From contig NZ_AWFX01000051.1 of assembly GCF_000463115.2 (NCBI RefSeq), forward strand, positions 100,709 through 164,708: a stretch of DNA of 64,000 nt, read 5' to 3'. The notes under the pieces were generated by a model. It saw nothing but the letters and a program-made list of their open reading frames with translations. It did no database searches and was not told the DNA's origin. A program made the position numbers and the translations under genes. Positions 43,046 through 51,604 of the stretch are shown here, piece by piece (the first letter of the stretch is position 1; each line of letters begins with the position of its first letter). The stretch comes from Franconibacter helveticus LMG 23732. GTDB taxonomy: Bacteria > Pseudomonadota > Gammaproteobacteria > Enterobacterales > Enterobacteriaceae.

Positions 43046-45241
43046 ATGATGTCTTTCACAATTCACTCCAGGAAGGTGCAGGCTCGGCCTGCTGCTGCGC
43101 CCTCGTTACTGGCCGCCAGCATCGCTTTCGCCCTGTTGCCTGCCGCCGTTCAGGCCGCTGAAACTAAAACCGAAGACACCGTCGTGGTGGAAAGCAGCGC
43201 CCCGGATTTTGCCGCCGACGGCGCAGCCGATTACAGCGTGAAAACCACCACCACCGGCACTAAGCTGCTGCTGGTGCCGCGCGATATTCCGCAGTCCGTC
43301 AGCGTTATCAGCCAGCAGCGCATCAAGGACCAGGATCTGGATTCGGTGGGAGAGGTGCTGAGCAATACGACCGGCATCACCACCAACACCATCGACAGCA
43401 ACCGCACCACCTTTTACGCGCGCGGCTTCTTTATTAATAACTATGCATATGAAGATTTGCCGACCACGGTCAGCGACCGCTGGAACTTCGGCGACACCGC
43501 GCTGGATTCCGCTATTTACGATCGCGTGGAAGTGGTGCGCGGCGCGGCGGGCCTGATGAGCGGCACCGGCAACCCTTCTGCTTACATTAACCTGGTGCGC
43601 AAACACGCCGACAGCCGCGAGTTCAAAGGCTCGGCTTCCGCCACTTACGGCAGCTGGGATAAGCAGCGTTACGTGCTGGACTTGCAGTCGCCGCTGACCG
43701 AATCCGGCAATGTGCGCGGGCGCGTTATTGCGGGTTATCAGGACAACGACACCTGGCTTGACCGTAACCATTACCGCAAAAAGTTCCTCTACGGCATTGT
43801 CGATGCCGATCTGACCGACACCACCACGCTTTCGCTCGGTTATGACTATCAGGAAAGCAGCGAAGACAGCCCGACCTGGGGCGGCTGGCCGACCTGGTAC
43901 AGCGACGGCAGCCGCACGCATTATGACCGCGAGTTCAACCCGGCGGCGGACTGGGCCTACTCTGACAATGACTCCCGCAAGGTGTTCGCCAACCTGGTTC
44001 AGCGCTTCGGCGACGGCTGGGAAGCGCGCGTTAACGCCATGCACACCGAAACCAAATTCGACAGCAAGCTGATGTACTGGGACGGTTACCCGGAGCGCGG
44101 CACCGGCTATATGGATCCGGCGGCTTACCAGGGCGCATGGGGCGGCTGGAACCGCGGCAACCGTAAGCAGGACGCGGTAGATGCCTTTGTACGCGGCGGT
44201 TTCGAGCTGTTCGAGCGTCAGCATGAAATTATGTTCGGCGGCAGCTACAGCCGTCAGCGCAATGTGTATGACAACTCCTACCCGAGCGCGGGCATCATCC
44301 CCATCGGCAATGCTTATAACGACGGCAGCCAACTGGCGGACCCGGCGTGGACCGACTGGGCGCTTTACAGCCGCGATACCATCCGCCAGAAATCGCTTTA
44401 CGCCTCCGCGCGTTTCTCGCTGGCGGACCCGCTGCACCTGATCGTCGGCGCGCGTTATACCGACTGGAGCGCGCAGTACAACCTTGAGCGCAAGCCGGAT
44501 GAGATCCGCAACAGCCAGTTTGACGACGTTACGCCGTACGCGGGCCTGGTTTATGACATCAACGATACCTGGTCGGCCTACGCCAGCTACACCTCTATCT
44601 TCCAGCCGACGGAACAGCGCGACATGAACAGCGAGTTTCTCGACCCGACCAAAGGCCGCAGCTACGAAGCGGGCGTGAAGGCGGACTGGAACAACACGGC
44701 GCTGACCACCACGCTTGCGGTGTTCCGCACCGAGCAGAAAGGCGTGCCTGTCGGCACGGGCGAGTACATCCCCAACAGCGGCGGCCAGGAAGCGTATGAA
44801 TCCGTGGATGCGGTCAGCCGCGGCGTGGAGTTCGAGCTGAACGGCGCGCTCACCGACAACTGGCAGCTCACCTTTGGCGCCACCCGCTACGTGGCGGAAG
44901 AGAACAACGGCACGGCGGTCAACCCGGACCAGCCGCGCACCACGCTTAAGCTCTTCACCCGTTATCAACTGCCGATGCTGCCGGAGCTGGCGGTGGGCGG
45001 CGGTGTTAACTGGCAGAATAAAACCTGGCGTGACGTCGCCGGTCCGAACGGCGACCAGCGTATCACCCAGGGCAGCTACGCGGTGGTCGATCTCTTCAGC
45101 CGTTACCAGGTCACCAAAAACTTTGCTGTGCAGGCAAACCTGAATAACCTGTTCGACAAAGAGTATTACAACTACCTGGGCACCTATGGCGTATACGGCG
45201 CGCCGCGTAACTTCTCTGTCAGCGGCACTTATAGCTTCTGA
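43046..45241 (+). CDS. fhuE: TonB-dependent coprogen/rhodotorulate receptor FhuE
   Basis: A 731-residue outer-membrane receptor with an unusually long signal sequence (about 38 residues, ending 'LLPAAVQAA'). The TonB box region 'EDTVVVESS' precedes the plug ('RDIPQSVSVISQQRIKDQ', 'IYDRVEVVRGAAGLMSGTGNPSAYINLVRKHA'). The barrel ends 'APRNFSVSGTYSF'. Many stretches, including 'SREFKGSASATYGSWDKQRYV', 'LDLQSPLTE' and 'GLVYDINDTWSAYASYTSIFQP', agree almost word for word with E. coli FhuE, which imports ferric coprogen, ferrioxamine B and rhodotorulic acid. A Fur-like box lies upstream. The second ATG (43049) has better spacing to AAAAAAGG. Confidence 0.93.
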   Translation: MMSFTIHSRKVQARPAAAPSLLAASIAFALLPAAVQAAETKTEDTVVVESSAPDFAADGAADYSVKTTTTGTKLLLVPRDIPQSVSVISQQRIKDQDLDSVGEVLSNTTGITTNTIDSNRTTFYARGFFINNYAYEDLPTTVSDRWNFGDTALDSAIYDRVEVVRGAAGLMSGTGNPSAYINLVRKHADSREFKGSASATYGSWDKQRYVLDLQSPLTESGNVRGRVIAGYQDNDTWLDRNHYRKKFLYGIVDADLTDTTTLSLGYDYQESSEDSPTWGGWPTWYSDGSRTHYDREFNPAADWAYSDNDSRKVFANLVQRFGDGWEARVNAMHTETKFDSKLMYWDGYPERGTGYMDPAAYQGAWGGWNRGNRKQDAVDAFVRGGFELFERQHEIMFGGSYSRQRNVYDNSYPSAGIIPIGNAYNDGSQLADPAWTDWALYSRDTIRQKSLYASARFSLADPLHLIVGARYTDWSAQYNLERKPDEIRNSQFDDVTPYAGLVYDINDTWSAYASYTSIFQPTEQRDMNSEFLDPTKGRSYEAGVKADWNNTALTTTLAVFRTEQKGVPVGTGEYIPNSGGQEAYESVDAVSRGVEFELNGALTDNWQLTFGATRYVAEENNGTAVNPDQPRTTLKLFTRYQLPMLPELAVGGGVNWQNKTWRDVAGPNGDQRITQGSYAVVDLFSRYQVTKNFAVQANLNNLFDKEYYNYLGTYGVYGAPRNFSVSGTYSF

Positions 45242-45259
45242 TGTAGCGGGTTAAAACAA

Positions 45260-45287
45260 AAAAGGAGGCTGCGGCCTCCTTTTTTTG
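45260..45287 (+). terminator. Rho-independent terminator of fhuE
   Basis: AAAGGAGGC-TGCG-GCCTCCTTT followed by more T, 19 bases past the fhuE stop codon. Confidence 0.9.
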
Positions 45288-45451
45288 TATTACAGGAAGC
45301 GCTAACCCACGGAATTTTAAGAAAAGAGCACAGGTGAACAGGGCGGTTTTGAGTAAGGTTCGGCAAACCGGAAGCGTATGATAGCGGCGGCGCTTGAGGA
45401 TTTTTGCTTCAGGCGGTCGGCAGAAATGCGGAGTGTGTTGAGGCAGAAAGA

Positions 45452-45507
45452 AGAAAGCCCCGAAGGTCAATTTACATTAACCAACGAGGCCCACTCTGAA
45501 TGCTCGA
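45452..45507 (-). ncRNA. sok: Sok-type antisense RNA, copy 1
   Basis: On the minus strand a -35 TTGCCT (45538-45543) and a -10 TACTCT (45515-45520), 17 bases apart, predict a start near 45507. The transcript crosses the leader of hok and ends at the stem GCCTCG...CGGGGC (45485-45490 with 45456-45461), followed by T-rich sequence. Layout matches Sok of plasmid R1 and SokC of E. coli: an unstable antisense RNA that blocks translation of the hok leader. Ends are estimates. Confidence 0.7.
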
Positions 45508-45550
45508 CCCATCCAGAGTAGCCTCTTACCTGCCGTGAGGCAAGGAGAAG

Positions 45551-45715
45551 ATGGCGATGAAAATGCCGCATAACCCCCGGATCTGGCGCGTATTAATGGT
45601 GTGCGTAACGCTGTTACTGCTCGTTTTCCTGCTGCGAAACCCGCTCTGCGGTGTGCGCTATAAGGATGAGCTACGGGAGGTTGTTGCGCTTATGGCTTAC
45701 GAATCCGGTAAGTAG
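45551..45715 (+). CDS. hok: Hok-family type I toxin, copy 1
   Basis: A 54-residue membrane toxin ending in the family signature 'ALMAYESGK' (Hok of R1 ends 'AFMAYESGK'). Residues 12-28 form the membrane helix ('WRVLMVCVTLLLLVFLL'), followed by 'NPLCGVRYKDELREV', equivalent to 'KSLCEIRYRDGHREV' of Hok. Overproduction in relatives depolarises the inner membrane. AAGGAGAAG stands directly before the ATG; an internal ATG at 45557 is possible. A 12-codon leader frame (45500-45538) in the position of mok ends 12 bases upstream, so hok translation may depend on it by reinitiation. The mRNA -10 box is TATGAT at 45377-45382. Confidence 0.9.
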   Translation: MAMKMPHNPRIWRVLMVCVTLLLLVFLLRNPLCGVRYKDELREVVALMAYESGK

Positions 45716-45785
45716 CAACCTGGGGCGGGGGCAACCCCGCCTTTTCAGGGCGGATGAGGTCAGGCATACCGCGAGCGCCTTTTAA

Positions 45786-45821
45786 AAGGGTTGCCAGTTT
45801 CGGCTGGCGGCCCTTTTTTTT
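45786..45821 (+). terminator. 3' hairpin and terminator of hok copy 1
   Basis: AAAAGGG...CCCTTTT flanks an inner GCCAG/CTGGC stem and is followed by seven T. A second hairpin, GGCGGGGgcaaCCCCGCC with T4, lies at 45724-45745. Together they resemble the 3' end of R1 hok mRNA, whose tail folds back on the leader. Confidence 0.8.
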
Positions 45822-46222
45822 GGTTTAACGGTGCAGGTTTCGTCAGTGGGGGAAAGTGGTACGGGGAATGATGTGAAGGGTTCAGGCAAAGCATAAATAG
45901 CACGTTATTTTTTGAATACAGCGTTGAAGGAATTGCAAAACGCCGTGCTTTGTACTGACCGAACGCGGTTATGAAGATTGCACCGGGCAGCTTGTTCGTC
46001 CTGCACATTAAAATAAAAAAGCTTTAAACCAGTTCCTCTGGAGGTGGTTTTTTCTGTTCGTTGCAGGAAGCGCTAACGCAAGGAATTTTAAGAAAAAAGC
46101 ACAGGTGAACAGGGCGGTTTTGAGTAAGGTTCGGCAAGCCGGAAGCGTATGATAGCGGCGGCGCTTGAGGCTTTTTGCTTCAGGCGGTCGGCAGAAATGC
46201 GGAGTGTGTTGAGGCAGAAAGA

Positions 46223-46278
46223 AGAAAGCCCCGAAGGTCAATTTATATTAACCAACGAGGCCTACTCTGCATGCTCGA
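46223..46278 (-). ncRNA. sok: Sok-type antisense RNA, copy 2
   Basis: Same promoter boxes as copy 1, shifted by 771 bases: -35 TTGCCT at 46309-46314 and -10 TACTCT at 46286-46291, with the same terminator stem. Two bases within the transcript differ from copy 1, so cross-pairing between copies should still be nearly perfect. Ends are estimates. Confidence 0.68.
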
Positions 46279-46321
46279 CCCATCCAGAGTAGCCTCTTAC
46301 CTGCCGTGAGGCAAGGAGAAG

Positions 46322-46486
46322 ATGGCGATGAAAATGCCGCATAACCCCCGGATCTGGCGCGTATTAATGGTGTGCGTAACGCTGTTACTGCTCGTTTTCC
46401 TGCTGCGAAACCCGCTCTGCGGTGTGCGCTATAAGGATGAGCTACGGGAGGTTGTTGCGCTTATGGCTTACGAATCCGGTAAGTAG
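46322..46486 (+). CDS. hok: Hok-family type I toxin, copy 2
   Basis: This 54-residue toxin is identical, base for base, to copy 1 over the whole coding region, with the same AAGGAGAAG ribosome site and the same 12-codon leader frame (46271-46309). Its 3' hairpin abuts the end of the siderophore ABC operon on the other strand. Identity of the coding part, against a few changes around it, points to recent duplication or gene conversion. Confidence 0.9.
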   Translation: MAMKMPHNPRIWRVLMVCVTLLLLVFLLRNPLCGVRYKDELREVVALMAYESGK

Positions 46487-46556
46487 CAACCTGGGGCGGG
46501 GGCAACCCCGCCTTTTCAGGGCGGATGAGGTCAGGCATACCGCGAGCGCCTTTTAA

Positions 46557-46590
46557 AAGGGCTGCCAGTTTCGGCTGGCGGCCCTTTTTA
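46557..46590. terminator. Hairpin shared by hok copy 2 and the convergent ABC operon
   Basis: AAAAGGG...CCCTTTT around an inner GCCAG/CTGGC stem, with T runs on both strands. It can end the hok mRNA rightward and the FecE-type ATPase transcript leftward, whose stop codon lies at 46588. Confidence 0.72.
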
Positions 46591-47373
46591 TTTGTCGTTT
46601 ATTACACCATCGACAATCAGCTGCGGCTTGCCTTGCGAGCAGGGCTCGACGCGCCCGCGCACGCCATAAACCCGCGCCAGGTTTTCCGGCGTGACCACGG
46701 CCTGCGGCTCGCCGCTGGCGATAAGCTCCCCTGCTTTTAGCATCAGCATCTGCTCGCCGTGGCGCAGCGCGATGTTAAGATCGTGAACCACCACTACTGT
46801 CACCATATTGCGTCGCCGCGTCTCCCGCGCCACCACCGCCATGACCTGGAACTGGTGGTTGAGATCCAGCGCGCTGAGCGGCTCATCGAGCAGCAGCAGG
46901 GCGGGCTGGCGGATCAGCGACTGGGCAAGCCCGACAAGCTGTTTTTGCCCGCCGGAGGAGAGTTGGTCAAGATAATGCAGCGCCAGGTGCGCGATGCCGA
47001 GCTGTTGCAGCAGCGCCAGCGCCTGCGCTTCTTCTTCACGATCGCTGCGTCCTCCCGACGCGCGACGAGCCGCCAGCACGGATTCCAGCACATGCAGATG
47101 CACCCCCTGCGGCAGCGATTGCGGCAGCAGCACCACTTTTTCTGCACGCTTTGCGAAGGGCAAAGCCAGCAGCGGCTGGCCATCCAGCAGCACCTCGCCG
47201 CTTGCCTGATTCAGCCCGGCAAGGCCGCGCAGCAGCGTGGACTTGCCGCAGCCGTTCGGCCCGGTGAGCATCGTTATTCGTCCGCGCGGCAGGGGCGGCG
47301 CGGTAAAGCGCGTAATCACCCGATGCTTTCCATAACCCGCGCTCAGGTTGGTTATTTTCAGGCCGTCCGTCAC
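46588..47373 (-). CDS. Siderophore ABC transporter ATP-binding protein (FecE/FhuC type)
   Basis: A 261-residue ABC ATPase. Walker A is 'GPNGCGKSTLLRGLAG' (about residues 38-53), the signature 'LSSGGQKQLVGLAQSLI', a Q-loop 'LLPQSLPQGVH', Walker B 'ALLLLDEPLSALDLNHQ' and the switch His in 'VVVHDLNIAL'. The serine inserted in the signature (L-S-S-G-G-Q) is a common variant in this subfamily. It is the last gene of the receptor-binding protein-permease-ATPase operon and starts inside the permease stop (four-base overlap). Its 3' end touches the hok repeat. Confidence 0.94.
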   Translation of the reverse strand: MTDGLKITNLSAGYGKHRVITRFTAPPLPRGRITMLTGPNGCGKSTLLRGLAGLNQASGEVLLDGQPLLALPFAKRAEKVVLLPQSLPQGVHLHVLESVLAARRASGGRSDREEEAQALALLQQLGIAHLALHYLDQLSSGGQKQLVGLAQSLIRQPALLLLDEPLSALDLNHQFQVMAVVARETRRRNMVTVVVVHDLNIALRHGEQMLMLKAGELIASGEPQAVVTPENLARVYGVRGRVEPCSQGKPQLIVDGVINDK

Positions 47374-48428
47374 AGGTTCCCCCTGTGGCGCAAAATAATG
47401 CTCAGGAAAAAGGGTACGCCCACCAGCGATGTCACAATGCCAGGCGGAACGATAACGCCGGGTAGAATGTTTTTTGACGCCACCGACGCCAGCGACAGGA
47501 TCAACCCGCCCAGCAGCACGCTGCCCGGCAGGTAAAAGCGGTGATCTTCGCCAAATAGCATGCGGGCGATATGCGGCGCCACGAGGCCGATAAACCCGAT
47601 GGGGCCGACAAAGGCCACCGACAGCGCCGACAGCAGGCTGATGCGCAGCAGCGAGGCGAGGCGCAGGCGGCGCACGTCGATGCCGAAGCTGGCGGCGCGC
47701 TCTTCGCCCAGGCGCAGCGCGGTCAACTGCCAGCTGCTGCGCAGCGAAAGCGGCAACACTGCCGCAAACGCCAGCGCCAGTATGCCGAGCGTCGGCCAGG
47801 AGGCGCGGGCCAGGCTGCCCATGGTCCAGAACACCAGCCCCTGCAACGTCTCCTCCGTGGCGACAAACTGCATCATCGACACCAGCGAATTAAAGGTGAA
47901 AACCAGCGCAATGCCGAACAGCACTACGCCGGACTGGCCCATCCGCGTCCAGCGCGTCACGCCGTCCAGCAACAGGGCGGAGAGCAGGGCGAAAACAAAC
48001 GCGTTGGTGGAGATAAACCAGGCATCGTCAACGCCGGGAATGCCAACGTTAAGCACGATGGCGAGCGCCGCGCCAAACGCCGCGGCGGAAGAGACGCCAA
48101 GGGTAAACGGGCTGGCGAGCGGGTTGTTGAGGATGGTCTGCATCTCCGCGCCCGCTAACCCGAGCGACATGCCCACCAGTAGCGCCATCAGCGCGTAAGG
48201 CAGGCGGATTTCACGCACGATAACCCGCACGCCGGGGCTGACCAGGTTTGGCTCGGTCAGCGCCAGCCAGAACTGATGAAGCGTCATGCCGGAGGGGCCA
48301 AGCGTCACGTCGCCCAGCAGCGCGACAAGGATAGCCAGCAGGATAACCGCCGCCAGCAGCAGTCGACGGCGCAGCAGCTGGCGGTAGCGGCGCGTAATGG
48401 CCTGTTCAGTAGCGTCAACAACGGTCAT
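47370..48428 (-). CDS. FecCD-family siderophore ABC transporter permease
   Basis: A 352-residue inner-membrane permease with about ten helices. Family motifs are 'REIRLPYALMALLVGMSLGLAGAEMQTILNNPLASPFTLGVSSAAAFGAA'-like text in the first third and 'GPIGFIGLVAPHIARMLFGEDHR' near the end. It is clearly different in sequence from the permease at 299, so the two importers are independent systems. It begins three bases after the binding-protein stop and overlaps the ATPase start. Confidence 0.94.
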   Translation of the reverse strand: MTVVDATEQAITRRYRQLLRRRLLLAAVILLAILVALLGDVTLGPSGMTLHQFWLALTEPNLVSPGVRVIVREIRLPYALMALLVGMSLGLAGAEMQTILNNPLASPFTLGVSSAAAFGAALAIVLNVGIPGVDDAWFISTNAFVFALLSALLLDGVTRWTRMGQSGVVLFGIALVFTFNSLVSMMQFVATEETLQGLVFWTMGSLARASWPTLGILALAFAAVLPLSLRSSWQLTALRLGEERAASFGIDVRRLRLASLLRISLLSALSVAFVGPIGFIGLVAPHIARMLFGEDHRFYLPGSVLLGGLILSLASVASKNILPGVIVPPGIVTSLVGVPFFLSIILRHRGNL

Positions 48429-48431
48429 CGG

Positions 48432-49421
48432 TTATTCCGGCGGGTTAAGGATGGCGGCAATTTGCGCATCGCTAAGCTTAAGGTTGAAGAAATCGCGGTA
48501 GAAATTCCGCGTCTCCTGCGCCATGTCGATATCGGCGAAACGTGCCGGGTAAACCGTTTTGGCGAGCCACAGGAACTGCAACGCCTCTTCGCTGGTTTCC
48601 CGGCACCACCAGAACATGCCCTGGGGGTTAACGTAAACGCGATGGTGCGCCACGGCGCTGACGCCCGCCCACTGGGGCGATGTGCGAATGACATCGGCGT
48701 CACGCTTGTTCATCGCCACGATAACCGCCGGGTCCGCCGTCACGATGCGTTCAGGCGATACCTCGCCCGCGCTGTTTTTCTTCACGCCAAACCAGCGTTC
48801 CGCCACGTTTTTCGCGCCAGCGAGATCCATCCAGTCCTGGTTGAGCGACGGGCGGCCAGTGGTGGTGAGCGGGTTGCCCATGCTGTGATAGACCGTCACC
48901 CGCTCGCTTTCCGGCAGGTCTTTCAGCCGCTCGCGCACCAGCGCCACGTTACGGTCAAAATAGCGCTGATAGCGCTGCGCTTTTTCCCGGGCGTCCGGCC
49001 CCAGCGCGGCGGCGGTTTGCTGCACGCGGGCCGTCAGCGCCTGCATAGAATTGGCGTCATACGCCAGCACGCGCACGCCCGCCTGTTCCAGCATCTCTGT
49101 CTGCGGCACGCGCATGTTTTTCGCCACAAACAGCAGTTGCGTGTTGAGCGCGATAATCTGCTCGGGATTGACCTCGTGGCTGCTGGTCATGCTGACCGCC
49201 GGCACGTCGGCAATGTGCGGCAGGCTCTGGCGAAACAGCGGGATCCGCTGCGCGACTTTCGAGGTGCCCACGATGTTATCGCCATAGCCCAGCATGGCGA
49301 TAATGGTGTTTTGCGCGGGCCAGGGCGAGGCGATGCGCCACTCCTTGTGGGGCGGCGCGGGCTGCGCGCCAGCGGTGCTGGCGATAAGCGCCAGCGCTGC
49401 AAGAAGCCGGGTGAGTTTCAT
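48432..49421 (-). CDS. Siderophore ABC transporter periplasmic binding protein
   Basis: A 329-residue binding protein with a signal peptide (1-19, 'LLAALALIASTAGA'). The two-lobed PF01497 fold is suggested by 'WRIASPWPAQNTIIAMLGYGDNIVG' at the N-terminus, 'NPEQIIALNTQLLFVAKN' in the first lobe, and 'SPERIVTADPAVIVAMNKRDADVIR' followed by 'AVAHHRVYVNPQGMFWWCRETSEE' in the second. It would carry the ferric ligand from the receptor at 49433 to the permease. It lies 11 bases downstream of the receptor gene. Confidence 0.92.
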   Translation of the reverse strand: MKLTRLLAALALIASTAGAQPAPPHKEWRIASPWPAQNTIIAMLGYGDNIVGTSKVAQRIPLFRQSLPHIADVPAVSMTSSHEVNPEQIIALNTQLLFVAKNMRVPQTEMLEQAGVRVLAYDANSMQALTARVQQTAAALGPDAREKAQRYQRYFDRNVALVRERLKDLPESERVTVYHSMGNPLTTTGRPSLNQDWMDLAGAKNVAERWFGVKKNSAGEVSPERIVTADPAVIVAMNKRDADVIRTSPQWAGVSAVAHHRVYVNPQGMFWWCRETSEEALQFLWLAKTVYPARFADIDMAQETRNFYRDFFNLKLSDAQIAAILNPPE

Positions 49422-49432
49422 TTGCGGTCCCG

Positions 49433-51604
49433 TTAAAAATCGAAGGTTACGGAAGCGCGCACTTCGCGGCCGCCGCCCAGGAATGCGCTCGGTGAGCCGC
49501 CGTCGCCATCGGTGCCCGACGGGAAAATAGAGGCCCAGTAGTGCTTGTTGGTCACGTTGTTAACCGCCACACGCAGCGTGGTGGGGATGTTGCTGAGGCG
49601 CGTGGTGTAACGTGTACCAAGATCGAGCGTGGTGTAGCTGTCCGCCCACGAGGTGTTGGTGTCATTCGCCGCGCGCTTGCCGGTGTAGTGCAGGTTGGCG
49701 CTGTAGACCCACTGCGGCAGGGAAGGGAAGCTGTACTCGGCGAGCAGGTTGGCCTGCACTTTCGGCACGCCGACCACGCGCTTGTTGCTGGTGCTCGCAG
49801 AGACGGTGTCTTTCAGTTTCGGGTCGAGGAATGTCACGCCGCTATAGATATTCAGCCCCTGCCAGGCGTGGCCGGCGGCGGTCAGCTCCAGCCCGTTGTT
49901 CACCTGGTCGCCCTGTTCCCGGTAAACGTCGTCCGCGTCAACGTAGGCGAAGGGACGTTTAAGGCGGAACACCGCCGCGCCGAGGTTCATGCCGCCCACG
50001 TCCGCCTTCAGCCCGGCTTCATACTGCTGGCTGCGGTAAGGGTCCAGCGTCTGGCCTTCGTTTTTCACCCCTTCGCCGGTGGGCGCGGTGCCGCCCTGTT
50101 CCAGCGAATCGGCATAGCTCACGTACGCCATCACCGACGGGGTGATTTTGTACATCAGCGCGGCGTTCGGGCTTAAGCCATCTTCATTCACTTCACTGGT
50201 TTTCTTCGCCTGGTTGTTGAAGTTCTGCGTCTGGAGCCAGCTCTGGCTTAAGTAGAACATGGCGGACCATTTCGGCGTGAAGGTCACGGTATCGCCAATC
50301 GTGATGCTTTGCTGCGTGTTTTCGCTCGACTTGTAGCGCGCGCCGTCTTTGTTGATGCGCCCGTTGCCCGGCTCTCGCATGGCCGCAGGGGCGTACATGT
50401 TAGTGGTGCCTAAATCGTAGCGCTGGCTGGCTCCTTTGCTGCCATAGAGCGTCCAGACATAGCCGGTGGTGGAGAGCGCGAGGTCGTGCCCAACGGTGCC
50501 AGTATCCACATGGCCGTTGAGCGTCACCGTGTTGCTAAGCACGCGAAAACGGCCCGCGGCGCTGGCGTCGCTCAGGGAGCGTTTGATGTCGCCGCTGTTG
50601 TTCAGGATGGTGCTGGAAACAGAGCGCATGGCGCGGTCCGCCTGCTGCCAGCCCACGCCCGCCGTTACTGACCAGCCATCATTGATGTAATGAATAAGTC
50701 GCGTGCTGATGGTATCGGTGGTCAGGTCGTTGCCGGCGGTGTTAAGCGCGAGGTTTTTGTTTTTCGCATCCGGAGCGGAAGGCAGCTTCACGTTCGGCCC
50801 GTAGCTGAAGCCGCCAGGGTAGCCTTTTTGCAGAAATTCATAGTGGCTGGCGTCGAGCTGGAGCTGCGTGCCGGGCTGGATATTCCAGTCGAAGGCGACG
50901 GAGAGCAGCTTGCGGCGCAGCGTGCTGTCGGCCACGTTGCCTTCGCCTTCTTCATTAAGCAGGTTGATGCGATAGCCGAATTTTTTCTCATCATCAATAT
51001 GCCCGCCTAAATCGACGTGGCCGTTGAAGGCGCTGCGGCTCTGGTAGCCGAGCGTCACGCGCCTGAGCGTCTCTTCCGTTGGCCGTTTGGCGACAAAGTT
51101 AAACTGGCCCGCCGGGCTTGCCGGGCCGTAGAGCGCGCCGGTGAGGCTGTTCAGCACGTCCAGGCGCTCCAGCATCTCTACCGGGAAGGCGGTAGTGGAG
51201 ACGATATTCAGTCCGTCGAGGCGGCTGTTCGCCACCACGCTGCCCTGCATGCCGCGGCTTTGCGGGCGGCCCACGTCCATGCCGCCGCGCGCCTGCATCT
51301 GGGTGCTCGGCGAATATTTCAGCAGCTCGCTGACGCTTTTCGCCTGCTGGTTGTCCACCATGTCATGGGTGACGGTAGTGGAGGAATAGGGCGTCTCCAC
51401 CCAGCTTTTATTGCCGAGCGGGCCGATATCAATATCGGTGGTTTTAAAACCGGCGCCCGCGGCGGCATCCGGTTTGGCGTCGGCGTTAGCCGTCACGACT
51501 ATCTTCTCTTCATGGTCAGAAGACGCTGCCGTTGACTCTGCGGCCTGGGAAAGAAAAGGGGTGATTAGCGGTAACAACACCGCCAGCTTGCCAGAATTGT
51601 TCAT
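49433..51604 (-). CDS. TonB-dependent siderophore receptor (FcuA/FhuA-like group)
   Basis: A 723-residue outer-membrane receptor. It has a signal peptide (1-21, ending 'LSQAA'), a TonB box-like 'EEKIVVTANAD', a plug ('PYSSTTVTHDMVDNQQAKSVSELLKYSP', 'RPQSRGMQGSVVANSRLDGL', 'MLERLDVLNSLTGALYGPASPAGQFNFVAKRP') and a barrel ending 'REVRASVTFDF'. The look is that of hydroxamate-type receptors such as Yersinia FcuA; the ligand is an inference. It heads a complete operon receptor-binding protein-permease-ATPase. No convincing Fur box was found in the 100 bases upstream. Confidence 0.88.
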   Translation of the reverse strand: MNNSGKLAVLLPLITPFLSQAAESTAASSDHEEKIVVTANADAKPDAAAGAGFKTTDIDIGPLGNKSWVETPYSSTTVTHDMVDNQQAKSVSELLKYSPSTQMQARGGMDVGRPQSRGMQGSVVANSRLDGLNIVSTTAFPVEMLERLDVLNSLTGALYGPASPAGQFNFVAKRPTEETLRRVTLGYQSRSAFNGHVDLGGHIDDEKKFGYRINLLNEEGEGNVADSTLRRKLLSVAFDWNIQPGTQLQLDASHYEFLQKGYPGGFSYGPNVKLPSAPDAKNKNLALNTAGNDLTTDTISTRLIHYINDGWSVTAGVGWQQADRAMRSVSSTILNNSGDIKRSLSDASAAGRFRVLSNTVTLNGHVDTGTVGHDLALSTTGYVWTLYGSKGASQRYDLGTTNMYAPAAMREPGNGRINKDGARYKSSENTQQSITIGDTVTFTPKWSAMFYLSQSWLQTQNFNNQAKKTSEVNEDGLSPNAALMYKITPSVMAYVSYADSLEQGGTAPTGEGVKNEGQTLDPYRSQQYEAGLKADVGGMNLGAAVFRLKRPFAYVDADDVYREQGDQVNNGLELTAAGHAWQGLNIYSGVTFLDPKLKDTVSASTSNKRVVGVPKVQANLLAEYSFPSLPQWVYSANLHYTGKRAANDTNTSWADSYTTLDLGTRYTTRLSNIPTTLRVAVNNVTNKHYWASIFPSGTDGDGGSPSAFLGGGREVRASVTFDF

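Larger units (their letters stand above)
45293..45818 (+). repeat. Tandem direct repeat, copy 1, carrying a hok/sok locus
   Basis: This 526-base unit recurs at 46064-46589 with an exact offset of 771 bases and no insertion or deletion. Comparing by eye I count about nine mismatches, all outside the hok coding region, which is identical in both copies. A unique spacer (45819-46063, 245 bases, no gene seen) separates the copies. Each unit spans the whole hok mRNA from its promoter to its 3' hairpin. Confidence 0.95.
46064..46589 (+). repeat. Tandem direct repeat, copy 2, carrying a second hok/sok locus
   Basis: Second copy of the 526-base unit at 45293-45818, displaced by 771 bases. Copy-specific differences fall in the 5' flank, in the Sok target region (a T for a C in the loop, and a T for a C beside the stem), just before the leader ATG, and in the 3' hairpin. 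The right end abuts the stop codon of the leftward ABC ATPase gene. Confidence 0.95.

Noticed and set aside
43106..44968. A 620-residue open frame on the minus strand
   Set aside because: It lies wholly antisense to fhuE, has a shadow-type composition (Val, Ala, Arg, Gly rich) and no family resemblance. It arises from the third-position GC bias of fhuE.
45219..46241. Leftward frames of 83, 82 and 77 residues in and around the hok repeats
   Set aside because: Two of them are the same sequence in the two repeats and run across the Sok and hok leader RNAs; none has a ribosome site or protein-like conservation.
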